Shown here one piece after another: positions 44,305 to 53,508 of a DNA stretch of 64,000 nucleotides; within the stretch, counting starts at the first letter, position 1, and every line of letters starts with the position of its first letter. The notes beneath the pieces are model-generated. The model searched no databases. It had not been told where the DNA came from and saw only the letters and a list, made by a program, of their open reading frames with translations. The translations under genes were made by a program, and so were the position numbers. This DNA is from Lachnospiraceae bacterium (GTDB lineage Bacteria > Bacillota > Clostridia > Lachnospirales > Lachnospiraceae): assembly GCA_009777715.1 (NCBI GenBank), contig WRLH01000003.1:62001-126000 (forward strand). The letters are read 5' to 3'.

Positions 44305-45666
44305 TTACTCACTTTGAAAACAAGCTGTGCAAAACGAAAGCTGGCAATCGCCGCAAGCCCTCTTTAGGCCGTCAAGGCTTATATAACCAAGGCTGTCCGC
44401 GCCAATTTCCTTGCAGACCTCAGTTAAGCTTAGTTTGCTGGCGATTAAATTTTCCTCTGCCCCAATATCCGTTCCGTAATGGCAAGTATAACGAAACGGC
44501 GGGGACGAAATCCGTAGATGAACTTCCTTTGCCCCGGCATTCCTTAAGCTTCTTACGATTTTTTCACAGGTTGTGCCTCTGACGATTGAATCATCAACCA
44601 TGATGACCCGCTTTCCCCGGACATTAGCCGCTAGTGGATTTAGTTTCTGCCGGACGGCACTGTCTCTTTGTGACTGGGTCGGATAAATAAAACTGCGGCC
44701 GATATAACGGTTTTTGACAAACCCGGACACCAGTTTTATCCCGCTTTTGGCACTATAACCGCTGGCTGCCTCAAGCCCGCTGTCCGGAACGCCGATAATG
44801 ATATCCGCCAAAGCCGGGCATTCATCAAAAAGCACCGCCCCCATATTAAATCTTGCGTCATAAACCGAAAGCCCGTCAAGCACCGAATCCGGCCTTGCAA
44901 AATAAACATATTCAAAAATGCAAAGACCCCGGTCCTTTTCCTTTTTGGTGAGGATAATCTGTTCGGAAATCAGCTTGCCTTGCTCGAAAACAATCATTTC
45001 ACCCGGCTTTACGTCCCTTACAAAATCAAAACCGCACACCTCAAGGGCGCAGCTTTCTGACGCAACCGCATAACCTATCTCGTTCTTCCCAATGCAAAGG
45101 GGGCGGAAGCCGTCCGCGTCACGGACAGCAATCAATTTGTCCTTTCCGCTAGCTATTGCCAGCGAAAACGCGCCTTTGATATGCTGGACTGCTTTGATGA
45201 TTCCAGAAGCCGTGCCATGCTTTGTGATGTGGTAAGCAAGCAAAGATGAGACAATTTCGCTGTCGCTTGTCGCATCGAACCTAAGGCCGTTTTGGCTAAG
45301 GCTTTCGCGGATCTCTTTGGCATTGGTGACATTGCCGTTATGGGAAAGGGCAATCCGCCCGGTCAGATAATCCGTCACAAACGGCCCGGCATTTTCTTTT
45401 GTGCTGCTGCCATAGGTTGAATAGCGGGTGTGGCCAACAGCGGTTTTCCCACCTGGCAAAGTATTTAATGTGTCGTATGAAAATACTTCGCCAACTAAGC
45501 CAAGGTCCTTTAAAAGGAATATTTTGTTTTGATAAGCTACGGCAATTCCTGCGCTTTCCTGCCCGCGGTGCTGGAGCGAAAGCAAACCGTTATATGTAAT
45601 CCCAACGGCTTCATCAACTAGCAAGCTGACCCCGAATACCGCGCATTCCTCATTTAATTTTCTCAT
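44305..45666 (-). CDS. purF: Amidophosphoribosyltransferase
   Basis: A 453-residue PurF, the committed step of purine synthesis (PRPP and glutamine to phosphoribosylamine). It begins MRKLNEECAVFGV, so a seven-residue propeptide is removed to expose Cys8. The PRPP-binding motif RVIMVDDSIVRGTT is intact. C-terminal cysteines (CGDCQLSFCTACF) and the earlier Cys sites agree with a Bacillus-type iron-sulfur PurF. It is separated from purC by a 90-bp gap filled with palindromes. Confidence 0.95.
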   Translation of the reverse strand: MRKLNEECAVFGVSLLVDEAVGITYNGLLSLQHRGQESAGIAVAYQNKIFLLKDLGLVGEVFSYDTLNTLPGGKTAVGHTRYSTYGSSTKENAGPFVTDYLTGRIALSHNGNVTNAKEIRESLSQNGLRFDATSDSEIVSSLLAYHITKHGTASGIIKAVQHIKGAFSLAIASGKDKLIAVRDADGFRPLCIGKNEIGYAVASESCALEVCGFDFVRDVKPGEMIVFEQGKLISEQIILTKKEKDRGLCIFEYVYFARPDSVLDGLSVYDARFNMGAVLFDECPALADIIIGVPDSGLEAASGYSAKSGIKLVSGFVKNRYIGRSFIYPTQSQRDSAVRQKLNPLAANVRGKRVIMVDDSIVRGTTCEKIVRSLRNAGAKEVHLRISSPPFRYTCHYGTDIGAEENLIASKLSLTEVCKEIGADSLGYISLDGLKRACGDCQLSFCTACFQSE

Positions 45667-45680
45667 ATATGCACTCCAAA

Positions 45681-45764
45681 GAATGCGCTTTTTGCATTCT
45701 TTTAATGTGTTAGCAATTCTTAGCGAGCTGTTTTGCAGCGAGCTTTTAGAATTGCTTACACATT
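45681..45764. repeat. Palindromic sequence spanning the purC stop codon
   Basis: A small stem GAATGC/GCATTC (45681-45686/45694-45699) is followed by a 19-bp nearly perfect inverted repeat (45704-45722 with 45746-45764, one mismatch) around a 23-bp loop. The right arm includes the last purC codons and its stop (45756-45758). There is no T-run, so it is not a standard terminator. Confidence 0.7.
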
Positions 45765-46469
45765 TAGTAGTCTGGTTAGGACTTCCTGATAACTTTCCGG
45801 CACATTGCCCATATTCCGGCGGAAACGGTCTTTATCAAGCTTTTCATTCGTTTCTAAATCCCATAAACGGCATGAGTCGGGTGAAATTTCATCACATAAA
45901 ATAAGTTTGCCGTCAAATCTTCCAAACTCAAGCTTAAAATCAACCAGCTTAATGCCGACCTTTCTAAATAATTCGCTTAATAAATCATTTATCCTAAGCG
46001 TTTTTTCTTCCATTTCCTTAAGCTCTTCCTTGGTTGCAATCCCAAGGGCCGTTATTTGGCTGATATTTATCATCGGGTCACCAAGCTCATCATCTTTTAA
46101 GCTAAATTCGGCGACAATATTATTTAGCTTGCTGCCCTCAGCCACGCCGTATTTTTTGGAAAAGCTCCCGGCGGCCACATTCCTTACGATTACCTCAACC
46201 ATGACTATTTCGGCTTTTTTGGCCAGCACTTTTGTTTCGTCAATTACTTCAATTAAGTGAGTTTCGATTCCGTTTTGCGAAAGATAATCATAAAGCAAAT
46301 TTGAAATGGCGGCATTTAACTTGCCTTTATCATTCAAATCCTCTTTCTTTTCGCCGTTAAAGGCGGTGGCGGTGTCCTTGTAGAAAATGACGACGCTTTT
46401 TTCGTCCGGCCCGGCATAAATTACTTTTGATTTTCCCTCGTACATGACTTCTTTACCATTTTTTTCCAT
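45756..46469 (-). CDS. purC: Phosphoribosylaminoimidazole-succinocarboxamide synthase
   Basis: A 237-residue SAICAR synthetase, which joins aspartate to CAIR in purine synthesis. It opens with KKGKEVMYEGKSK-type sequence (MYEGKSKVIY) and has KDTATAFNGEKK, the VEVIVRNVAAGS substrate loop and LCDEISPDSCRLWD motifs. The length matches the short bacterial enzyme. It lies 12 nt downstream of dapL on the same strand. The final codons sit in a palindrome. Confidence 0.95.
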   Translation of the reverse strand: MEKNGKEVMYEGKSKVIYAGPDEKSVVIFYKDTATAFNGEKKEDLNDKGKLNAAISNLLYDYLSQNGIETHLIEVIDETKVLAKKAEIVMVEVIVRNVAAGSFSKKYGVAEGSKLNNIVAEFSLKDDELGDPMINISQITALGIATKEELKEMEEKTLRINDLLSELFRKVGIKLVDFKLEFGRFDGKLILCDEISPDSCRLWDLETNEKLDKDRFRRNMGNVPESYQEVLTRLLNV

Positions 46470-46481
46470 TTTTCCCTCCGG

Positions 46482-47639
46482 TTAAAATATTTTTTTAAAT
46501 TTTTCCATTGCTTTAATGGTGTCTTCTTTATTGCCAAAAGCGCTCAGGCGGAAAAAGCCCTCTCCGTTTGCCCCGAAACCAGAGCCGGGTGTTCCGACAA
46601 TGCCCTCTTTTTCCAAAAGATAATCAAAAAATTCCCACGATGTCATCTGGCCTGGGCATTTAAGCCAGATATAGGGCGCGTTGGTTCCCCCGGTATACCA
46701 AATCCCAAGCTGGCTTAGGGTCTTAGTGATTGTCTCCGCGTTGTCACGGTAGCGGTTAATATTAGCTTTTATTTCCTTTAATCCGTCCGATGTAAAAACG
46801 GCTTCCGCCCCACGCTGGACGATATAAGGCACTCCGTTAAATTTTGTCGTCTGCCGCCTTAGCCACAAATCATTTAAAATGAATCCGCCCCGGTTAAGCT
46901 CGCGGGGGACAACAGTATATCCGCATCTTGTCCCGGTAAAACCAGCCGTTTTTGATAATGAGCAAAATTCAATCGCGCATTTTTTCGCGCCGTCAATTTG
47001 ATAAATGCTGGTCGGAAGCTCTTCATCACGAACAAAGATTTCATATGCGCTGTCAAACAAGATGACCGCATCGTTTGCCAAAGCATAATCAACCCACGTT
47101 TTTAGCCCGCTTTTGTCATAAACCGCCCCGGTCGGATTATTGGGCGAGCATAGGTAAATTATGTCAGCCTTTATCCCATCATCAGGTAAGGGCAAGAAAT
47201 TATTATCGATGTTACCGTCCAGATAAACGATTTTCCGTCCCGCCATCAGATTGGTATCAACATAAACCGGATAAACCGGGTCGGGAATCAAAACCGTATT
47301 ATCGGCACTAAAAAGATCAAGGATATTGCCCAAGTCGCTTTTTGCCCCATCGCTTACAAATATTTCATCAACGGTTAGGGTAACTTCTTTTTCAAGGTAA
47401 TAATCCAAAATCGCTTGGCGCAAAAATAAATAGCCTTGCTCCTCGCCATAACCTTTAAAAGTCGCCTGGTCTTTCATTTCCAGCACCGCCTTATTTAAAG
47501 CGGTGATGACCGATGGGGCAAGCGGAAGGGTTACATCACCAATGCCTAAGCGGATTACGTCCTGGCCTTTTGTTTTTTTTGCTATCGTTGAAAACAAATA
47601 GCTGTCTTTTAAGTTTTGGAAATTTTCATTTATTTTCAT
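46482..47639 (-). CDS. dapL: LL-diaminopimelate aminotransferase
   Basis: A 385-residue PLP enzyme of aminotransferase class I. Motifs are [12 protein letters not shown] and the PLP lysine in [15 protein letters not shown], with the DapL-typical start [14 protein letters not shown] and YGEEQGY. It makes LL-diaminopimelate directly from tetrahydrodipicolinate with glutamate as amino donor, skipping the succinyl or acetyl steps. An active DapF is then needed for meso-DAP; the DapF-like protein in this window lacks the catalytic cysteines. The gene overlaps pyrG by 14 nt. Confidence 0.92.
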   Translation of the reverse strand: MKINENFQNLKDSYLFSTIAKKTKGQDVIRLGIGDVTLPLAPSVITALNKAVLEMKDQATFKGYGEEQGYLFLRQAILDYYLEKEVTLTVDEIFVSDGAKSDLGNILDLFSADNTVLIPDPVYPVYVDTNLMAGRKIVYLDGNIDNNFLPLPDDGIKADIIYLCSPNNPTGAVYDKSGLKTWVDYALANDAVILFDSAYEIFVRDEELPTSIYQIDGAKKCAIEFCSLSKTAGFTGTRCGYTVVPRELNRGGFILNDLWLRRQTTKFNGVPYIVQRGAEAVFTSDGLKEIKANINRYRDNAETITKTLSQLGIWYTGGTNAPYIWLKCPGQMTSWEFFDYLLEKEGIVGTPGSGFGANGEGFFRLSAFGNKEDTIKAMEKFKKIF

Positions 47640-49269
47640 ATTTATCCCCTACTCCTTTCAAAGCCTTTTCCCCTGTTTTCACAATCGCAGCCTTTAATAA
47701 TCCGACAAAAATGGGGTGCGGCCTGTTGGGGCGGCTTTTAAATTCCGGGTGGAACTGGACGCCTAAGAAAAAATCATTTGTCTTTAGCTCAACCGCTTCA
47801 ACTAATGAGCCGTCCTTTGATGTCCCTGAAATAACCAATCCAGCTTTGGTTAACCTGTCCTGATATTCATTGTTAAATTCAAACCGATGGCGGTGCCGCT
47901 CGGTGATGTCCCCGCCCCCATATAATCCGGACAGCAAGGTTTTTTCCTTAAGGAGCAAAGGGTATGCCCCAAGGCGCATTGTGCCGCCGCTTAATTCTTT
48001 GCCCGCCTGGCCGGGCATATAATCAATGACAAGGTGGGGTGAGTCTTTCGAAAATTCACCGGAATCTGCGTCTTTCATTCCTGCGACATTGCGGGCAAAT
48101 TCGATTACCGCAACTTGCATTCCAAGGCAGATCCCAAGGAAAGGAATATTGTTTTCACGGGCATAGTTGCAAGCGGCAATTTTCCCGGCAATGCCCCGGT
48201 CGCCGAAGCCGCCGGGAATAATCATGCCGTCAATTTTCTGCAAGGTTTCGTCCAGATTCGCTTCCGTTATCAAAGAACTGTCAACCCAGCGGATCTTGAC
48301 ATGGGCCCCGGTTTCAAAACCAGCATGATTAAGGCTTTCAATCAGCGAAAGATAGGCATCATGGAGTTTGATATATTTTCCGACAATCGCGATTGTTAGT
48401 TCTTTTTTCCGCGCAATTATCTTTTGCCTTAAGCTTTCCCACTCGCTAAGATCGGGAGCGTTTGTTTTTAGGTAAAGCTCACGGCAGACCACCTCATCAA
48501 GCCCATTTTGGTTAAGCATTAGCGGTGCTTCATATAATGACGCTAGTGTCATATTTTCAATGACGCAATCTAGTTTTACATTACAGAACAAAGAAATTTT
48601 TTCTTTTATTCCGGGGCTTAACGGCTCATCAGCCCGCGCAATAATGATGTTCGGGGTAATTCCGCCAGCCTGGAGTTCCTTAACCGAATGCTGGGTGGGC
48701 TTGGATTTATGTTCACCCGAAGCTTTAAGATAAGGGATTAATGTCACATGGATAAAAAGGCAATTTTCACGTCCTTTTTCCAACGATATCTGCCTAATCG
48801 CCTCAATAAAAGGCTGGCTTTCAATATCACCAACCGTACCGCCTATTTCGGTAATCATGACATCAGCCGCGCTTATCTTCGCGCCGTCATAGATAAAATC
48901 CTTTATTTCTTGGGTGACATGGGGGATTACTTGGACTGTCCCGCCATGATATGCACCGCTCCGTTCGCGGGAAAGCACGTGCCAATATACTTTTCCCGAA
49001 GTCAAATTACTAAGCTTCGTTAAATTTTCATCAATAAACCGCTCATAATGCCCCAAATCAAGATCCGTCTCCGCCCCATCATCGGTGACAAATACCTCGC
49101 CATGCTGGAATGGGCTCATCGTCCCCGGGTCAATATTCATATAAGGGTCTAGCTTTTGCGCCGCAACCTTTAGCCCGCGCTGCTTTAAAAGCCGCCCCAG
49201 TGAAGCCGCCGTTATTCCTTTGCCTAGCCCGGAGACCACCCCCCCGGTTACGAATACAAATTTAGTCAT
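47626..49269 (-). CDS. pyrG: CTP synthase
   Basis: A 547-residue CTP synthase, turning UTP, glutamine and ATP into CTP. The synthetase domain starts [18 protein letters not shown] with the Walker-like loop. The C-terminal class I glutaminase has its nucleophile in [16 protein letters not shown] and [10 protein letters not shown]. It lies 12 nt after guaA and overlaps dapL by 14 nt, placing three glutamine-dependent nucleotide genes together with a lysine-pathway gene. Confidence 0.97.
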   Translation of the reverse strand: MTKFVFVTGGVVSGLGKGITAASLGRLLKQRGLKVAAQKLDPYMNIDPGTMSPFQHGEVFVTDDGAETDLDLGHYERFIDENLTKLSNLTSGKVYWHVLSRERSGAYHGGTVQVIPHVTQEIKDFIYDGAKISAADVMITEIGGTVGDIESQPFIEAIRQISLEKGRENCLFIHVTLIPYLKASGEHKSKPTQHSVKELQAGGITPNIIIARADEPLSPGIKEKISLFCNVKLDCVIENMTLASLYEAPLMLNQNGLDEVVCRELYLKTNAPDLSEWESLRQKIIARKKELTIAIVGKYIKLHDAYLSLIESLNHAGFETGAHVKIRWVDSSLITEANLDETLQKIDGMIIPGGFGDRGIAGKIAACNYARENNIPFLGICLGMQVAVIEFARNVAGMKDADSGEFSKDSPHLVIDYMPGQAGKELSGGTMRLGAYPLLLKEKTLLSGLYGGGDITERHRHRFEFNNEYQDRLTKAGLVISGTSKDGSLVEAVELKTNDFFLGVQFHPEFKSRPNRPHPIFVGLLKAAIVKTGEKALKGVGDKYENK

Positions 49270-49281
49270 AATAAACCCTTT

Positions 49282-50895
49282 CTACTCCCATTCGACGGTC
49301 GCCGGGGGTTTTGAAGTAATATCATAAACTACCCGGCTGACTTCCGGTATTTCGCTGGTTATCCGCATTGAAACGCGCCTTAAGAATTTATGCGGAAGCG
49401 CGGTATATTCACAGGTCATAAAATCATCGGTTGTGACTGCCCTTAAGGCTATTACTTTGTCAAAAGTCCGTTCGTCACCTTTTATCCCGACCGATTTTGA
49501 ATCAGTAATCAGGGCAAAGTATTGGCTTGGCCTGCGGCGAAGACTTTTAACTTCCTCGCGCAAAATCGCATCGGCTTTAAGCAGGATTGTTAGTTTTTCT
49601 TCGGTAACTTCGCCGATTACCCGGATGGCAAGGCCAGGGCCGGGGAATGGCTGGCGGTTTACCAAGGTTGCCGGAAGCTTTAGTTTCCTGCCTATTTCCC
49701 TTACTTCATCTTTAAACAATCCGGAAAGCGGTTCAATCACTTCATGAAATTTTAGTTTTTCCGGAAGCCCCCCGACATTATGATGGCTTTTTATCACCGC
49801 GCCGTATGTCCCGCCCGACTCAACAATATCAGGGTAAATCGTTCCTTGCGCCAAAAACTCAATTCCGCTTATTTTCTTTGCTTCTTCTTCAAAAACGCGG
49901 ATAAATTCGTTGCCGATGATTTTTCTTTTTTGTTCGGGATCAGTAACCCCGGCTAATTTCTTAAGAAAACGTTCTTTGGCATTGACACGGATAAGGGCGA
50001 ATTTTTGTGCCGAAAATAAGCGTTCTATTTCGTCACCCTCATTTAGCCGCATTAAGCCATGGTCAACAAAAATTGAAACCAGCTGTCCCGGCAGGGCTTT
50101 GGCTAACAAAAAAGCAAGCACCGATGAATCAACTCCGCCGGACAAAGCCAGTAAGATTTTTTTGTCGCCGACCTTGGCGCGGATTTTTTTGATTTGCGCT
50201 GCCAAATAATCATCAAGCCTGTAATCACCTTTTGCGCCGCAGACAGAAAACAAAAATTGCTTAAGCATTTCTTTTCCGCTATCAGTATGTTTTGTTTCGG
50301 GGTGGAACTGCAAACCATATAGCTTTTTCCCCGTATTTTCAAAGGCCGCCGGGCAGTTTCTCGTCGCAGCGGTTAAAGTAAAGCCCGGCGGCAAGCGATG
50401 GACGCTGTCGCGATGGCTCATCAGGACTTTTAGGTTTTTGCCAGCAATGAGATTGCTTGCAATGGGATTGCTTGAAATTGAATTGCCAGCAATGAGATTG
50501 CGAGCAATGGGATTGCTTGAAATTACATTGCTTGTACCGCTTGAAAACAGGATTGAGGGGGCTAAAACTTTTACTTTTGTCCTCCCGTATTCGCCTATTT
50601 CGCCCGGCCCGACTTTTCCGCCCAAGAGATGGCATATTAGGTGCATTCCGTAACATATGCCAAGGATGGGAATACCCAAGGAAAATATTTCGGGGTCGGC
50701 TTTTTTTGCGTCCGGAAGATAGACGCTGTCCGGGCCGCCTGTTAAGATGATTCCTAACGGGGCTAGGCGTTTGATTTCCTCGATTGGGGTGCTGCCGGGC
50801 CGTATTTCGGCATATACCGCCAGGTTTCTTATGCTATTGCAGATGAGTTCTTTATATTGTCCGCCAAAATCAAGGACCAGGATTAGTTCATTCAT
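49282..50895 (-). CDS. guaA: GMP synthase, glutamine-hydrolysing, with repeat insertion
   Basis: A 537-residue GuaA, converting XMP to GMP. The glutaminase has GICYGMHLICHLLGG and LQFHPETKHT. The ATP-pyrophosphatase has the PP-loop LALSGGVDSS, and the C-terminal dimerisation domain ends in TSKPPATVEWE. Residues about 120-153 in a glutaminase surface loop are a five-residue repeat (NPIAR/NLIAG/NSISS...) encoded by 15-bp tandem units and absent from usual GuaA. The start at 50895 is preceded by a GGAG ribosome site, and a structured element lies 44 bp upstream. Confidence 0.95.
   Translation of the reverse strand: MNELILVLDFGGQYKELICNSIRNLAVYAEIRPGSTPIEEIKRLAPLGIILTGGPDSVYLPDAKKADPEIFSLGIPILGICYGMHLICHLLGGKVGPGEIGEYGRTKVKVLAPSILFSSGTSNVISSNPIARNLIAGNSISSNPIASNLIAGKNLKVLMSHRDSVHRLPPGFTLTAATRNCPAAFENTGKKLYGLQFHPETKHTDSGKEMLKQFLFSVCGAKGDYRLDDYLAAQIKKIRAKVGDKKILLALSGGVDSSVLAFLLAKALPGQLVSIFVDHGLMRLNEGDEIERLFSAQKFALIRVNAKERFLKKLAGVTDPEQKRKIIGNEFIRVFEEEAKKISGIEFLAQGTIYPDIVESGGTYGAVIKSHHNVGGLPEKLKFHEVIEPLSGLFKDEVREIGRKLKLPATLVNRQPFPGPGLAIRVIGEVTEEKLTILLKADAILREEVKSLRRRPSQYFALITDSKSVGIKGDERTFDKVIALRAVTTDDFMTCEYTALPHKFLRRVSMRITSEIPEVSRVVYDITSKPPATVEWE
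50439..50540. repeat. 15-bp in-frame tandem repeat inside guaA
   Basis: About seven 15-bp units alternate among three variants, giving a 45-bp higher-order period. The unit length keeps the frame, so the copy number could vary without breaking the gene. Confidence 0.85.
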
Positions 50896-50938
50896 ATTTT
50901 TTGCTCCGTATATATATTTTCTGTTTTTGAGGAGAATC

Positions 50939-51044
50939 AGGCAATAAATAACTCTTCGTGAGCCTATGTCCTAATTGGCTGTAAAACAAAAGTATAATTA
51001 TGGATAGAAGGCGGCCAAGGTCTCACTCCGAGTAATTTTTGCCT
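50939..51044. repeat. Structured intergenic element, copy 1 (upstream of guaA)
   Basis: A 106-bp element with terminal inverted repeats (AGGCAATAAATAACTC and GAGTAATTTTTGCCT) and conserved interior blocks TGTCCTAATTGG and GGATAGAAGGCGGCCAAGG. On the minus strand the interior CCTTGGC pairs with GCCAATTAGG, extending a long closing stem. A second copy is at 57360-57479. Copy 1 sits 44 bp and copy 2 34 bp before a minus-strand start codon, so a leader RNA function is possible, as is a miniature mobile element. Confidence 0.72.
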
Positions 51045-51051
51045 GCTTCTC

Positions 51052-51174
51052 ACCAGTTCGTGTATATATCATCAGTTCGTGTATATATCACCAGTTCGTG
51101 TATATATCATCAGTTCGCCGTATATATCACCAGTTCGCTTATATATGTCATCAGTTCGCCGTATATAACTGGTG
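51052..51174. repeat. 19-21 bp tandem repeat at the GOGAT GXGXG gene end
   Basis: About six units of the form CACCAGTTCGTGTATATAT. Read on the minus strand the first unit is the end of the gltB-C coding sequence (codons for HQLYTAN and its TGA), so the array looks like repeated duplication of the gene's 3' end. Confidence 0.85.
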
Positions 51175-51798
51175 GTAAGGATTTGTTGCATTTGGCTTTA
51201 AGATGTAAAAATCATCTTTCAAAAGCTGCTCAATATTGATGCCAAAAAACTCACCGTATTCATATAGGTATGGCGCGATTTCCTCTAAGTCCTCTGCGCT
51301 TGCTTTTCCGCAAAAGACCTGGGCCGGAAGTGAGCTAAGTTCACTTTTTGAGCGGATAAAAATTTTGCCGCCGTGCATCCCTGTCCCGGTGAAATTGCCG
51401 ACCGGAATCTTATCCGATAAAAGACCAAGGACAATAATCAGGCCTCCGGCAAGATATTCACCTAAGAAGCTTCCGACCTCGCCGCCAATAATGATGACGG
51501 GCTTTTTTTCCTCGTATTCTTTCATATGGATTCCGGTCCGGTAGCCGGCATTATCGCGGACATATATTTTGCCGCCCCGCATTGCATAACCTAAAGCATC
51601 GCCAGCATTCCCCCTGACCACAATCAAGCCGTCATTCATCGTGTCACCGACCGCGTCTTGGACATTTCCGTTAATCTCAATGACCCCGCCGTTAAGATAA
51701 GCGCCCAGCGCATTTCCCGGCGTTCCATTAACAGTTATTTGCTCATCTTTAAGCCCGGCCCCAATATATCTTTCGCCGAAACAATTATTTATTGTCAT
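51151..51798 (-). CDS. Glutamate synthase, stand-alone GXGXG domain
   Basis: A 215-residue protein equal to the C-terminal beta-helix (GXGXG) domain of glutamate synthase large subunit: repeated G-x-x-G-x-x-x-G turns such as GNALGAYLNGG, GDTMNDG, GDALGYAMRGG. In GOGAT this domain is structural, supporting the FMN barrel. Here GOGAT is split into glutaminase (55014-56117), FMN domain (53509-55014) and this subunit, as in archaea and several anaerobes. The last residues lie in a tandem repeat. Gene order is glutaminase, FMN, ferredoxin, flavoprotein, GXGXG. Confidence 0.9.
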   Translation of the reverse strand: MTINNCFGERYIGAGLKDEQITVNGTPGNALGAYLNGGVIEINGNVQDAVGDTMNDGLIVVRGNAGDALGYAMRGGKIYVRDNAGYRTGIHMKEYEEKKPVIIIGGEVGSFLGEYLAGGLIIVLGLLSDKIPVGNFTGTGMHGGKIFIRSKSELSSLPAQVFCGKASAEDLEEIAPYLYEYGEFFGINIEQLLKDDFYILKPNATNPYHQLYTAN

Positions 51799-51815
51799 TT
51801 ATATATACACACTCC

Positions 51816-51881
51816 TTCCAAAGTCTGGAAACTTTGAGCGTAGCTCAAATTTCCGGTTGAAAGAATTTCATTCTTTCAACC
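51816..51881. repeat. Chain of palindromes over the flavoprotein gene end
   Basis: Three short stems in a row: TTCCA/TGGAA (51816-51830), TTTGAGC/GCTCAAA with a 3-nt loop (51833-51849), and a perfect 11-bp GGTTGAAAGAA/TTCTTTCAACC (51855-51881). The last encodes the C-terminal residues of the flavoprotein (KVERMKFFQP) and the second overlaps its stop. Confidence 0.75.
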
Positions 51882-53068
51882 TTGCCTCCTAACTTTTCAA
51901 GCCGCTCTTCCAAGCGAAAAGCCATCAGCTGCGGTTTTTCACAAATAAGGGGGAAATCAAGGGTATCAAGCTTTGTCTGCTCACGGATAAGGCTTGTATA
52001 AATACCAGCTTTTGCGATATTTCCAATCATTATATAACCATTAAGCAAGCCATCCTGATAAAAAAGCCGCTTAAACTCGCTGTCTTTATTCAATTCAAAT
52101 ATACTGCCAGTATAATTGCCCGCCGTGATAATATTAAGCCCAAAAAAACCAATTGCATTCATCGGCAACATTTTTGAGATCGTCTTGTTCCCGCCCGCCA
52201 TATTTATCCCGGCACACTCACCCGTAACATAAGCATTAGGCAAAATCGCAACTCCGTTTGTTACATCCCCGGCTGCATAAATATCAGGAACACTCGTTTC
52301 AGCCCTTTCATTAATGACAACCCCTTTTTCAATTGCGGCGATTCCTGAAAGCAAAGAAGCATTCGGCCGGACGCCAACACAAAGAACGAGTATGTCAAAA
52401 TCGATTTGAGTTTTGTCTTTTAAAGTCAGGGTGTTTTGCGTAAATTTCTCCGCCGTGGCAGAAAGGATAAAATTGATCCCTTTTTTCTCAAGGTGCTGTT
52501 TTACGATTAACGAGCTGTCATAATCCAAAATACTTGACAGAATCTGAGGGGCAAGGTCAAGCACGGTGACGGATTGGGCTTTTTTCGTGATTCCCTCGGC
52601 GCATTTTAGCCCAATCAGCCCAGCCCCGATGATTAAAACCCGCTTGCTTTCAAGGCCCATTGCGTCAAGCTTTTTCACATCGTCTAGGCTTAAAAAAGTT
52701 GTTTTGTTTTCAACGCTTTCAAGCCCGGCAAACGGCGGGATAAAAGCTTTTGAACCAGTCGCAATGAGGAGCTTGTCATAACTCATTTGATCCCCATCAT
52801 CCAAAAAAACCTGCTTATTTAGGTGGTCTACTTTTTCGGCGTGGGCATATTTAAAGGTGACATGATTGTCCTCATAAAAACTCTTGCTCCGGTAGTTCAT
52901 CTTTTCAAGGCTTAATTTCCCCGATAAAAGGTATGAAATAAGCGGCCGTGAGTACGTAAAATAAGGCTCATCACTAATAATCGTGATCTGGTCACTTTTA
53001 TTCATTTGCCTGATTCCCTCGACCGCACCAATCGCCGCGGCTGAATTTCCAATAATTAAATGTTTCAT
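51845..53068 (-). CDS. FAD-dependent pyridine nucleotide oxidoreductase, GOGAT partner
   Basis: A 407-residue protein with two nucleotide-binding folds: FAD motif HLIIGNSAAAIGAVEG at the start, and NAD(P) motif VLIIGAGLIGLKCAEG near residue 145, then the ETSVPDIYAAGDV FAD segment. It resembles rubredoxin/ferredoxin reductases and NADH oxidases. Set between GOGAT genes and next to a polyferredoxin, it probably passes electrons from NAD(P)H to the FMN subunit. The start at 53068 was chosen because it follows the ferredoxin stop directly and begins the FAD motif. The C-terminus is encoded by a palindrome. Confidence 0.88.
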   Translation of the reverse strand: MKHLIIGNSAAAIGAVEGIRQMNKSDQITIISDEPYFTYSRPLISYLLSGKLSLEKMNYRSKSFYEDNHVTFKYAHAEKVDHLNKQVFLDDGDQMSYDKLLIATGSKAFIPPFAGLESVENKTTFLSLDDVKKLDAMGLESKRVLIIGAGLIGLKCAEGITKKAQSVTVLDLAPQILSSILDYDSSLIVKQHLEKKGINFILSATAEKFTQNTLTLKDKTQIDFDILVLCVGVRPNASLLSGIAAIEKGVVINERAETSVPDIYAAGDVTNGVAILPNAYVTGECAGINMAGGNKTISKMLPMNAIGFFGLNIITAGNYTGSIFELNKDSEFKRLFYQDGLLNGYIMIGNIAKAGIYTSLIREQTKLDTLDFPLICEKPQLMAFRLEERLEKLGGKVERMKFFQPEI

Positions 53069-53069
53069 T

Positions 53070-53504
53070 TTAACCAAGCCTTTCTTCAAATACAATTGCA
53101 TTATTGGGACAGCCCTTTACACAAGCCGGAATCCCGCTTGCGGAATCCGTGCATAGCTCGCATTTCTTTATCGCGCCGTCCTGTGACGGAGATATTGCGC
53201 CGTATGGGCAGCTCAAAATACAGGTGTAACAGCTGACGCACCGCTCTTTGTCAATCAGGATTACCTCTTCTTTTTTGCTTAATGCTCCGGTAATACAGCC
53301 TTTTACGCATAAGGCATCCTCACAATGGCGGCAAGAAACAGCAAAGCTGATTCCGTTTTTTTCTTCAATATTAATACGCGGATTTATTTTTATCCCCTTA
53401 AGCGCCCTTGCCATGTCACTTTCTTTAGTTTCTTGAAAGGCACAGTAATACTCGCATAATCGGCATCCAAGACACCACTTTTCATTAACATACACTCTTT
53501 TCAT
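53070..53504 (-). CDS. Polyferredoxin subunit (four 4Fe-4S motifs), GOGAT-associated
   Basis: A 144-residue HycB/CooF-like iron-sulfur protein with four cysteine groups: CLGCRLCEYYC, CRHCEDALCVKGC, CVSCYTCILSC and CELC...CVKGC, enough for up to four 4Fe-4S clusters. It is likely the electron wire between the flavoprotein (53068) and the FMN/Fe-S GOGAT subunit (53509). It begins 4 nt after that gene's stop and ends 1 nt before the flavoprotein ATG, so the three are translated as a unit. Confidence 0.9.
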   Translation of the reverse strand: MKRVYVNEKWCLGCRLCEYYCAFQETKESDMARALKGIKINPRINIEEKNGISFAVSCRHCEDALCVKGCITGALSKKEEVILIDKERCVSCYTCILSCPYGAISPSQDGAIKKCELCTDSASGIPACVKGCPNNAIVFEERLG

Positions 53505-53508
53505 AGCT

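Noticed and set aside
50939-51044. Known riboswitch (purine, ZTP, THF, glutamine classes) upstream of guaA
   Set aside because: None of the consensus cores I know is present; kept only as an unnamed structured element.
51052-51174. CRISPR array
   Set aside because: Units of 19-21 bp are directly adjacent without unique spacers, and no cas genes are present.
51039-51239. Plus-strand 66-residue frame with YITSS-type repeats
   Set aside because: Produced by the tandem DNA repeat after the GOGAT gene; no SD.
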